Positions 16,114-23,145 of a DNA stretch of 54,721 bases are shown piece after piece. Position 1 is the first letter of the stretch. Each line of letters opens with the position of its first letter. The notes beneath the pieces were generated by a model that saw only the letters and a list, made by a program, of their open reading frames with translations, had not been told where the DNA came from and searched no databases. The stretch lies in the NCBI GenBank assembly GCA_015067075.1, contig SVND01000009.1, forward strand, positions 1 through 54,721. The letters are read 5' to 3'. Both the position numbers and the translations under genes were made by a program. This stretch comes from Oscillospiraceae bacterium (lineage in GTDB: Bacteria > Bacillota > Clostridia > Oscillospirales > SIG530).

Positions 16114-18000
16114 TTAGCCCCATTTTTTCATCGCCTGATACCATTCGTTCATCGTACCGTAAAATCTGACGGCATCTTCTCCGCATCTTCCGTTATACTT
16201 AAGCGGAACAGTTGCCATAGTTTCAGCACCCTTTTCACGAAGCTTTATCGCTTCATCAAAATGCTCATGACGCGCAGGTACGTCGCCGAGATAGCCCAAA
16301 ATGCGTCCCGTCATTTGCTCGCAAACAGCCCTCGCATCAAGCGCCGTCGTTTGCATAAGGTACATTTCACGTTCAATATATGTAAATTCCTTTTCGCCTT
16401 GGCTCATTTGGCAAAGCTTTTGCAAAAGCTCATACGCTTTTTCATACAAAGCTACAGCCTGCTCTATCATAGCAATGTGCTTTTGATAAAAATCAGGGCA
16501 CTGAGGCGGTATATTGCGAAGGTCTGATATATTGTCTCCGTATTCACAAAATGCAAGCATTTTCATCGACGCCTGTTCAAACAGCTCGTAATACTCGCCC
16601 ATTTCCTTTGCATATTTTCCGTACATACGCAAAAGCTTTTCCTCATGCTCGCCTTTGCTGTCATAATTTATGTCCCAGCACGCACGGTTGAAGGCATACA
16701 TATTGCCGTGGTATGCCCACCAGCTGTATTTACCGAACATGAGATTGCATATCTTATCAACATTCAGTGCTTTATATTCTTTAATATCCTTTATAATAAT
16801 GGACGGAATATGGATACCGAGGTTGATAAATAAAATAAAGTCGGCGTAGTATTCAAAAATATACATTTTATCAGCACCAAAATACTCAATATCCTTTTTC
16901 AGCGCCGTCATTTGTCTCTCATTTTTCGCGCATCCGCTTTCCGCAATGGAATGATATCTGCATCTTTCGCGGGGGCAGAAAAAGCCGTAAATTCCTTCGT
17001 TCGGCTGTATGGGTACGCCGCTCATATCAAGCGTATCGTGGTAAAGGATAATGTCAAGCATCAAATCAGGCTTTTCCTTTTTCATCCGCTCGCTTACGGC
17101 GTTTATTACAGTCATAAGCTGTTCGGTCGGTGTTTTATCCTTACATTTTTCACAGCTGCACCAGCTTCCGCCTTCAACATCGTCAAACCACAAATGCAAA
17201 ACGGAAATATCAAGCCACGGGAAGTCCTTGAACAGCTTTGAAACGCCGTCGCAAACCATCTGCACAGCCTTGGGATTTGAGCTGCAAAAGTTGCCGCTGC
17301 TGTCGCGCTTGCCGTCCTTTTCGCGGAACAGCTCAGGCTCGCTTTCAAAAAGGCTCTTTTTAACAAGCTCCTGTACTCCGTGACCGCCAAGCTCAACCAT
17401 TATTCCGCGCTTTGCACATTGTTCGCAAATATACTTAAGCCCTGCAATGCCGTCGTAGGGATATTCACAAAAATACACGGCATTTATGCCCATTTTTGCA
17501 AACCAATCAATGGCATCACCCATTTCCTTTGTCCAAACGCCAAGCTCCTCATCGCTTCCATCGTGCGGTCCGTCATATGTATAATTGCGTATGGACATAT
17601 CAGGCTCGCTCACCGTTTTAAGCTCTGTTTTAAGCGTATCAGTCCTTTCGGGCAAAAACTCGCCGTCATCACCGGGAAAATACCAGCGCACGCCTAAGGA
17701 ATGGATAAGTGCGTATACGGCGTAAAGCGCGCTTCGCTTTTCTCCGCCTGTGAGCACAAGCGCCTGTTCATCCGCATCAATAACAAATCCGTCGTGCTTC
17801 ACATGAAATTGCTTACCCGTTTGGGAATATATCCAACCCAAAGAGCCGATATATATCTTTTTCTCTCCGTCCAGATCGCAGTCCGTAAGAAGCTTAACGT
17901 ATTTTTCAAGCTCCTTTGCCGCAAATTCATAGACCTTGTCGTTTTCAAAAAATACCCTTGCATCAGCCTTGCCGTTTTCAACAATTTTAAACACTTTCAT
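16114..18000 (-). CDS. DUF4838 protein, probable glycoside hydrolase-like enzyme
   Basis: 628 aa from the ATG at 18000, which follows GAAAGGCGGG; the longer open frame runs into the promoter and is rejected. The N-terminal part (about 1-130) resembles the GH20/GH67-type accessory beta domain (AAKELEKYVKLLTDCD, LVLTGGEKRSALYAVYALIHSLGVRWYFPGDDGEFLP). The central region (about 150-460) is barrel-like with WFDDVEGGSWCSCEKCKD, a block typical of DUF4838. The tail is helical. No signal peptide is seen. It is the first gene of an operon with the GH5-like enzyme, fitting a role in sugar-chain breakdown; the reaction is not known. Confidence 0.85.
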   Translation of the reverse strand: MKVFKIVENGKADARVFFENDKVYEFAAKELEKYVKLLTDCDLDGEKKIYIGSLGWIYSQTGKQFHVKHDGFVIDADEQALVLTGGEKRSALYAVYALIHSLGVRWYFPGDDGEFLPERTDTLKTELKTVSEPDMSIRNYTYDGPHDGSDEELGVWTKEMGDAIDWFAKMGINAVYFCEYPYDGIAGLKYICEQCAKRGIMVELGGHGVQELVKKSLFESEPELFREKDGKRDSSGNFCSSNPKAVQMVCDGVSKLFKDFPWLDISVLHLWFDDVEGGSWCSCEKCKDKTPTEQLMTVINAVSERMKKEKPDLMLDIILYHDTLDMSGVPIQPNEGIYGFFCPRERCRYHSIAESGCAKNERQMTALKKDIEYFGADKMYIFEYYADFILFINLGIHIPSIIIKDIKEYKALNVDKICNLMFGKYSWWAYHGNMYAFNRACWDINYDSKGEHEEKLLRMYGKYAKEMGEYYELFEQASMKMLAFCEYGDNISDLRNIPPQCPDFYQKHIAMIEQAVALYEKAYELLQKLCQMSQGEKEFTYIEREMYLMQTTALDARAVCEQMTGRILGYLGDVPARHEHFDEAIKLREKGAETMATVPLKYNGRCGEDAVRFYGTMNEWYQAMKKWG

Positions 18001-18027
18001 CCCGCCTTTCAGCTTTTTTCGATTTCG

Positions 18028-18056
18028 ATTATAACATATGTAAATTGCCATGTCAA
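18028..18056 (-). promoter_or_regulatory. consensus sigma-A promoter of the DUF4838/GH5-like operon
   Basis: On the minus strand: TTGACA (18051-18056), a 17-bp spacer, TATAAT (18028-18033). The spacer ends in CATATGT, as does that of the divergent promoter at 18126. Confidence 0.85.
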
Positions 18057-18125
18057 GCAAATTCACATCATTAAAAAAAACACGCAAAATTAGTCGCGTT
18101 ACATCGCCCGGCAAAGCAAAAAAAC

Positions 18126-18154
18126 TTGACAAGTTTTAAACCATATGTTATAAT
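18126..18154 (+). promoter_or_regulatory. consensus sigma-A promoter of the lipoprotein gene
   Basis: TTGACA (18126-18131), a 17-bp spacer, TATAAT (18149-18154). It shares CTTGACA and CATATGTTATAAT with the divergent promoter at 18028. Confidence 0.85.
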
Positions 18155-18191
18155 ATAATCATAAAAACAATTTTTGTAAAGGGCGGTTGAA

Positions 18192-18953
18192 ATGAGGTCA
18201 GCTTTGTTTTCATATTTGCGTAAAGCTTCTTTTTTGCTTGCAATATCCGTTATGCTTTTATTCGTCTCATGTGCTGCTGCACCGACAACCACAATAACTC
18301 CGACGGTTACAAGTACACCGACGCCATCGCTGCCTCACGTTTCAACCTTTACAATAGAGCAACTACTGTTTGACGGAGAATATACGCAGGAAAAGATGGA
18401 TGAGCTTGTGCGAAGTATAATTTTAGCCACAGGTATTGTCGATAATTCTCCCTTTTATTTGTCATACCTGCAAAATGTGAGTTTTACGGATGACGGCAAA
18501 TTCATGCTCTTTCTCGATAAACACGGACAGGAGTATAAAAATGAAAGCGGATATACCGTGCCTGTCGAAGATGTGAGGGATTTCCTTTATTTTTCCCATA
18601 TTCAGCAGGTCGGATTCAGCAAAAGAATATATGAAAAAAACAATTTTAATCCTAAGGAGGTTTCCTTTGCACAGTATGACAGCGAAAACGACACCTTGTT
18701 TCTGTCTGCACTTCCCAAAACGAATATACAAGTAAGCGGCGCTCAATTTGAATACAGCTCAACGATTAAAAAGCCCATTGAGCGGTTGCTTTATATTAAA
18801 GGCGGAACGATGACGGATGTAAACGGTAATGAACACTTTCTCGACGGAGTTATACTGCTTGATTTTTGCACTATGCCCGATCTTTACAGAGAAAACGATG
18901 ATTATGTCGGACTTTTCTGGATAGACGGTATAAAATGGGGACCAAAAGCATAG
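18192..18953 (+). CDS. lipoprotein with Pro/Thr linker, paralogue 1 of 3
   Basis: 253 aa. A lipoprotein signal ends in the lipobox FVSC (Cys near residue 28), followed by a Thr/Pro-rich linker (TPTVTSTPTPS) and a globular domain. Conserved blocks shared with the two genes to the right are LLFDGEYTQEKMDELVRSI, SFTDDGKFMLFLDKHGQEYK, YTVPVEDVR, VSFAQYDSENDTL and LPKTNIQV. The domain is not one I recognise. It should be anchored outside the membrane. The ribosome site is weak (GGGCGG). The gene has its own consensus promoter and a two-way terminator at 18965. Confidence 0.8.
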   Translation: MRSALFSYLRKASFLLAISVMLLFVSCAAAPTTTITPTVTSTPTPSLPHVSTFTIEQLLFDGEYTQEKMDELVRSIILATGIVDNSPFYLSYLQNVSFTDDGKFMLFLDKHGQEYKNESGYTVPVEDVRDFLYFSHIQQVGFSKRIYEKNNFNPKEVSFAQYDSENDTLFLSALPKTNIQVSGAQFEYSSTIKKPIERLLYIKGGTMTDVNGNEHFLDGVILLDFCTMPDLYRENDDYVGLFWIDGIKWGPKA

Positions 18954-18964
18954 CAACATCAGAT

Positions 18965-19000
18965 AAAAACGGCGTATTCCGAAAAGAATACGCCGTTTTT
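18965..19000. terminator. bidirectional terminator between convergent lipoprotein genes
   Basis: A perfect 15-bp stem (18965-18979 with 18986-19000), core ACGGCGTATTC, with A- and T-runs at its two ends, so it works in both directions. Confidence 0.9.
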
Positions 19001-19020
19001 GCGGATAATCCCGTAAGATT

Positions 19021-19833
19021 TTAAACAACATGGGCGTCGCAACCGTCAAAGTAAAAATAACCGTCGTCGCTCAAAGCTCCACGCCAATAAATCTTTCCAT
19101 CCATTTCTTCAAACCCGTCTTGTTCCCATTTGTTTCCGTCAGCATCAATAAAGCCGCAGGTTATATAAAGGTTGGCATAATACGCCTTGTGTTCGTCAAG
19201 CTGCCATGGACAAAGAAGCTTGTCGTTAGTAACCTGTATGTTTGTTTTCGGAAGCTCGGTCAACGTCAAAGTGTCATTTTCGCTGTCATACTGCGCAAAA
19301 GTGACTTTTTCGGGATCAAAAGAGTTTTTTTCGGAAGACTCTTGAATATGAAGCTCTCGTAAAACAGCCCTGACATCCTTTACAGGAACGGTATATTTTC
19401 CGTCTTGCTTATACTCTGATGCGTGCTTATTCATAAATAGCTTGAATTTCCCGTCGTCGCTGAAATTTATACCGCTTTCCTTGACATACCAACCCCAAAA
19501 AGGATGCATATCAAGGCAATCTGTGGCAATAAAAATATTTCGTACTATTTCACTCAGCTTCTCCTCGGTAAACTCACCGTCAAACAGTAAGTCTTCCACC
19601 GATTCTCCGACGGCAGGCGTTGGATACGGTGTCGGTGTAAACGTCGGAGTCGGTGTACTTGTGGCTGTAGGAGTCGGCGCAAATGTTACTAACGGTGTCG
19701 GTGTACTTGTAACCGTCGGCTCAACTGTAGCTGTCGGTGTGGGAGCTGTAACAGCGGGTGTGCTGCCGCAGGAGGCGAGAGCAAGGATGAAAAAAGCCGA
19801 AATGATTGCGAGCAATAGGGTTTTCGGTTTCAT
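19021..19833 (-). CDS. lipoprotein with Pro/Thr linker, paralogue 2 of 3
   Basis: 270 aa, starting after AAGGAGGCACACGTTTA. The lipobox is LASC near residue 22, followed by a long linker with repeated PTPTAT/TSTPTP units (about residues 28-75) and then the same domain as its neighbours: DLLFDGEFTEEKLSEIVRNI, FSDDGKFKLFMNKHASEYK, YTVPVKDVR, VTFAQYDSENDTL, LPKTNIQV. Function is unknown; the protein should sit on the outer face of the membrane. It converges on paralogue 1 at the shared terminator. Confidence 0.8.
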   Translation of the reverse strand: MKPKTLLLAIISAFFILALASCGSTPAVTAPTPTATVEPTVTSTPTPLVTFAPTPTATSTPTPTFTPTPYPTPAVGESVEDLLFDGEFTEEKLSEIVRNIFIATDCLDMHPFWGWYVKESGINFSDDGKFKLFMNKHASEYKQDGKYTVPVKDVRAVLRELHIQESSEKNSFDPEKVTFAQYDSENDTLTLTELPKTNIQVTNDKLLCPWQLDEHKAYYANLYITCGFIDADGNKWEQDGFEEMDGKIYWRGALSDDGYFYFDGCDAHVV

Positions 19834-19866
19834 TAAACGTGTGCCTCCTTGTCAAAATTTAGTGTT

Positions 19867-20673
19867 TTATGCCGCAGTATAGGTGTAATACGGGTACATA
19901 AAATTAAATTTTCCCGTAAAGCGAGAGTTTACGTCGTATAAAAGCTGAATGTAAATGCTTTCTTGCGAAAAATCATGCCTGATACCGTGGATATCTACCA
20001 TATACCCCTCAAGGATTTTTATATGAAAGCTGCTCGTAGGTATCCAATATTCCTTATCTAATAAGTTCTCATTTCCGCCGTACAAAACAACATCATGCAC
20101 TTGTATTGAAGTGTTGGGAAGCTCTGATAAAATAAGTATATCAGCCTTCGGTTCATACTCGGCAAAGCTTACGTTTTCAGGCGAAAAAGAGAGCTTTTCA
20201 GGTTTGCCGTCGACGTATTTATATATATCGCCGAAATGCATACGATCAAGAAATACAAATACATCGTTTACAGGTATAATATACTTGTCATTGTCCTTAT
20301 ACTTTTCACCTTGTTTATCGAGAAAAAGCATAAATTTACCGTCATCGGTAAAATAAACTCCGTCGCCTATTACAGAAAAAGGCGAGCTTTCAAGATGGCC
20401 CGATGCGATAACAACGGAACGCACCATATCGTTAAGCTTTTCTTGCGTAAATTCACCGTCGAAAAAAACGTCTTCAAAAGTTAAACACGGCTGTGTGGCG
20501 TGTGGTGTAACGGTAACTGCGGGAGTCGGTGTATTTGTAACCGTCGGCGCTACTGTAGCTGTTGGCGTAGGTACTGTGTCAGTCGGTGCGCCGGCACACG
20601 AGGTGAGCGAAAGTATAAAAAGCACGGCAACAACAATTGTTGCTTTACGTAAATGTAAAAATGAAATTACCAT
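19867..20673 (-). CDS. lipoprotein with Pro/Thr linker, paralogue 3 of 3
   Basis: 268 aa from the ATG at 20673, four bases after GGAGGGA; an in-frame ATG at 20727 has no ribosome site. The lipobox is LTSC, then a Thr/Pro/Val linker, then the family domain: VFFDGEFTQEKLNDMVRSV, YFTDDGKFMLFLDKQGEKYK, YIIPVNDV, VSFAEYEPKADIL, LPNTSIQV. Its promoter is at 20866-20894, giving a leader of about 190 nt. Paralogue 2 lies 33 nt downstream on the same strand, so both may be read together. Role unknown. Confidence 0.8.
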   Translation of the reverse strand: MVISFLHLRKATIVVAVLFILSLTSCAGAPTDTVPTPTATVAPTVTNTPTPAVTVTPHATQPCLTFEDVFFDGEFTQEKLNDMVRSVVIASGHLESSPFSVIGDGVYFTDDGKFMLFLDKQGEKYKDNDKYIIPVNDVFVFLDRMHFGDIYKYVDGKPEKLSFSPENVSFAEYEPKADILILSELPNTSIQVHDVVLYGGNENLLDKEYWIPTSSFHIKILEGYMVDIHGIRHDFSQESIYIQLLYDVNSRFTGKFNFMYPYYTYTAA

Positions 20674-20865
20674 CATTCCCTCCAACATTATAAAGCTTAA
20701 TAGCTTGAGATTGCGTGTTATTGTCAAGTAAGATTTCTATTGGCGCGGCACTATTGGGATCAGAAAATTATTGAAAGCGATATTCATCCCACGCACCGTT
20801 CGCAAATAAACAAACATTACTAAACCATTCGCTTTCGCACAAAAAAATTCGACGATTACAATTAT

Positions 20866-20894
20866 ATGATACCACACATCACAAATTTTGTCAA
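20866..20894 (-). promoter_or_regulatory. sigma-A promoter of lipoprotein paralogue 3
   Basis: On the minus strand: TTGACA (20889-20894), a 17-bp spacer, TATCAT (20866-20871). Confidence 0.7.
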
Positions 20895-20990
20895 TATTTT
20901 CACACAAAAAGTCAAAAATTCCATACCAAAAAACGGCGCATTTGTGATATGCACCCCAAAAGTTAGACACATTTGGAGGTGCATATTTTT

Positions 20991-21380
20991 ATGGGCAAAA
21001 CAGGAAGAAAAAACAAAAGCTACTCGCCAGAATTCAAAATCTGTGTTATAATGGATATGCGAGAACACCGATTAAGTTATTCTGAGACAGTACGAAAGTA
21101 TAGCTTAGGAGCAGTAGAAACTGGAGGAGCAAGAGATATGTTGCAAAGGTGGGAACGCATATTCTTAGAAGAAGGAGCCGAAGGTCTAATGAAAGAAAGA
21201 CGAGGTAGAGCTTGTAAAGCAAGCGGTTCTAATAAGGGTCACCCACCGAAGCTCGACCGAAAGGTAGAAGAAGATCTTATCGCAGAGAACCAAAGACTCA
21301 GAATGGAGATAGAGTACTTAAAAAAACTGAGTGCCTTAGTTCTTGCGGAAGAGCAAAAGAACGGCAAAAAGCGTTCATAA
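20991..21380 (+). CDS. IS3-family transposase OrfA (helix-turn-helix subunit)
   Basis: 129 aa from the ATG at 20991, ten bases after GGAGGT. The N-terminal half holds the HTH (YSPEFKICVIMDMREHRLSYSE region), and the C-terminal part is a leucine-zipper-like helix (VEEDLIAENQRLRMEIEYLKK) used for multimerisation in IS3 elements. It binds the inverted repeats and, when joined to OrfB, forms the active transposase. Its last part overlaps the frame of OrfB across an A-rich slippery site at 21320-21326. Confidence 0.9.
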   Translation: MGKTGRKNKSYSPEFKICVIMDMREHRLSYSETVRKYSLGAVETGGARDMLQRWERIFLEEGAEGLMKERRGRACKASGSNKGHPPKLDRKVEEDLIAENQRLRMEIEYLKKLSALVLAEEQKNGKKRS

Positions 21381-21396
21381 TTGCTGAACTAAGGCA
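21320..21396 (+). promoter_or_regulatory. programmed -1 frameshift signal
   Basis: The heptamer A_AAA_AAA lies at 21320-21326 in the OrfA frame. Five bases later an 11-bp perfect stem begins (TGCCTTAGTTC 21332-21342 with GAACTAAGGCA 21386-21396). A -1 shift here joins OrfA to OrfB. Confidence 0.75.
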
Positions 21397-22216
21397 AAAG
21401 TATCCGCTTAAAGATTTGTTAGAGCTTTCCGGGATAGCAAGAAGCACGTACTATTACTATCTGAAACAGAAGGATAAAGACAAATACGAAAGCGAAAAGC
21501 AAGATATATTAGAAATCTACAATACTCACAAAGGAAGATACGGCTACAGACGTATTTGCTCTGAATTAAAAGCAAAGGGATATCCAATCAACCATAAAAC
21601 CGTGCTAAAACTGATGAAATCTCTTCATTTGCGTGGAAAACAGAGCAAAAATGGCAAATACCATTCCTACAAAGGCGAAGTTGGTAAGGTGGCTGACAAT
21701 CTGCTAAAAAGAGATTTTCATGCGGACAAGCCGTTTGAGAAGCTAACAACAGACGTTACGGAGTTTAAGATCGGTGATAAAAAAGTGTATCTTTCACCTG
21801 TACTCGATATGTTCAACCGCGAAATTATATCTTATTCTATTTCGACGAGTCCAAATTTGTGGCAAATACGAGAAATGTTAGATGGCTTATTTGCCAAACT
21901 ACCAACCGATGCCCGGCCTATCTTCCACTCTGATCAAGGTTGGCAATACCAGCACGCCGAATATCAACGATTACTTGCTGAGCATAACATTACGCAAAGC
22001 ATGTCCCGAAAAGGAAACTGTATGGACAATGGCATCATGGAAAACTTCTTCGGCAGATTGAAAGTTGAGATGTATTACGGCGAAAAATTTGAATCCCCTC
22101 GGGGATTCATTGAAAAGTTGGAAGAGTACATACATTACTACAACAACGAGAGAATCTCTCTAAAATTAAAAGGAATGAGCCCAGTTCAATACCGAGCTCA
22201 TTCACAAGCAATTTAA
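21320..22216 (+). CDS. IS3-family transposase OrfB (DDE integrase), expressed by -1 frameshift
   Basis: The frame is open from the slippery site to 22216 and has no own ATG with a ribosome site, so expression as an OrfAB fusion of about 408 aa is expected. An HTH_21-like region (YGYRRICSELKAKGYPINHKTV) precedes the catalytic core. The acidic triad is visible: Asp in LTTDVTEF, Asp in FHSDQGWQYQH, Glu in NGIMENFFGRLK. The frame is intact, so the element may still be active. Confidence 0.9.
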   Translation, partial: KKTECLSSCGRAKERQKAFIIAELRQKYPLKDLLELSGIARSTYYYYLKQKDKDKYESEKQDILEIYNTHKGRYGYRRICSELKAKGYPINHKTVLKLMKSLHLRGKQSKNGKYHSYKGEVGKVADNLLKRDFHADKPFEKLTTDVTEFKIGDKKVYLSPVLDMFNREIISYSISTSPNLWQIREMLDGLFAKLPTDARPIFHSDQGWQYQHAEYQRLLAEHNITQSMSRKGNCMDNGIMENFFGRLKVEMYYGEKFESPRGFIEKLEEYIHYYNNERISLKLKGMSPVQYRAHSQAI

Positions 22217-22274
22217 TACTTATTTTTTGTCTAAACTTTTGGGTTCACTTCATTGAAAAAATACGCCGTTTTTT

Positions 22275-23126
22275 TCAGTTTTCAGCTTCAAATTTACAGT
22301 TTTCTTCGCTGAATAATTCTTGTTTTTTACCCGTGTACCGCTTACGGTATTCGCCCGGTGTCATGCCCTGAGCCTTGGCGAAAACGCGGTTAAAGCTTCG
22401 AAGGCACGAAAAGCCGCACTCGTACGCGATTTTGGTTATGCTCTCCGTCGTATTGATAAGCATTTTCACCGCGTTATTTACACGGACTTTGTTCACGTAT
22501 TCCGTAAAGCTCATCCCTATCTTGCTGTTAAACATACGGGACAGATTGCCTGCCGACATTTCCACAGCCTCTGCCGTGGCGGTCAAGGACAGCTCCGCTT
22601 CGCCGTGGTTTTCCTGAATATAGTTCATTGCCTCACGAAGAGCATAGCCTCGCATATCACTGCATTCATAAAGCCTCGCCCGTTCAAGCACACGCCCCAA
22701 AATAACCGTCACATAGCCCATTACTGCCGTTTTATTCGGCTCGCCTGCTATCTCTTTTTTCAGCCTGCCGATAACGAAGTCCATTTCGTCCGAAATATCA
22801 TTGAAATCAAAAAAGGGATCTTCCAAATTCTTTTTATAGACAGCATTGGAAAAAGCGCCTATCTGCTCAGGCTCAAAAACTATGGTCATGTGCTTATTTG
22901 TGCTGTGTGTATAAAAATTATGCACATTATTGCTCAGCACAACGCAAAGCTCATTTTTAGTGAGCCTTTTCGTATGACCGTCAACCATAACGTCCACTTC
23001 CCCGTCAAGCACGTAAAAAATCTCTATCTGCGTATGAATATGAGGAAAAAACCTTATATTTTCAGACGTAAAAACTCTTATTCCGGGTGCTCCCTTATCA
23101 AAATCATTCTGATATATCGGATCCAT
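22275..23126 (-). CDS. AraC-family transcriptional regulator with cupin-like sensor domain
   Basis: 283 aa, starting after GGAGGATAAA. The N-terminal ~150 residues look like a cupin (FPHIHTQIEIFYVLDGEVDVMVDG), the usual sugar-sensing part. The C-terminal ~100 residues carry the two AraC helix-turn-helix motifs (LSLTATAEAVEMSAGNLSRMF and ITKIAYECGFSCLRSFNRVFAKAQGMTPGEYRK). It is 19 nt downstream of the GH3 gene and probably controls it and other carbohydrate genes. Its original terminator was split by the IS3 insertion. Confidence 0.92.
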   Translation of the reverse strand: MDPIYQNDFDKGAPGIRVFTSENIRFFPHIHTQIEIFYVLDGEVDVMVDGHTKRLTKNELCVVLSNNVHNFYTHSTNKHMTIVFEPEQIGAFSNAVYKKNLEDPFFDFNDISDEMDFVIGRLKKEIAGEPNKTAVMGYVTVILGRVLERARLYECSDMRGYALREAMNYIQENHGEAELSLTATAEAVEMSAGNLSRMFNSKIGMSFTEYVNKVRVNNAVKMLINTTESITKIAYECGFSCLRSFNRVFAKAQGMTPGEYRKRYTGKKQELFSEENCKFEAEN

Positions 23127-23145
23127 TTTATCCTCCGCTATTTTT

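Larger units (their letters stand above)
20950..22247 (+). mobile_element. IS3-family insertion sequence (about 1,298 bp)
   Basis: The ends are imperfect inverted repeats starting with TG: TGCACCCCAAAAGTTAGACA at the left, and TGAACCCAAAAGTTTAGACA read inward from the right end at 22247. Two overlapping transposase frames lie between them in the 0/-1 arrangement typical of IS3. No target-site duplication is evident. It sits between AAAAAACGGCG (to the left) and ACGCCGTTTTTTT (to the right), two halves of one terminator stem. Confidence 0.9.

Noticed and set aside
18001-18132. Longer N-terminus of the DUF4838 protein (start at 18132)
   Set aside because: It would cover the consensus promoter at 18028-18056 and lacks a ribosome site; the start at 18000 has one.
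20940-22257. Target-site duplication flanking the IS3 element
   Set aside because: Bases outside the two ends (GATA to the left, CTTC to the right) do not match; it may have been lost or the ends may be misplaced by a base or two.
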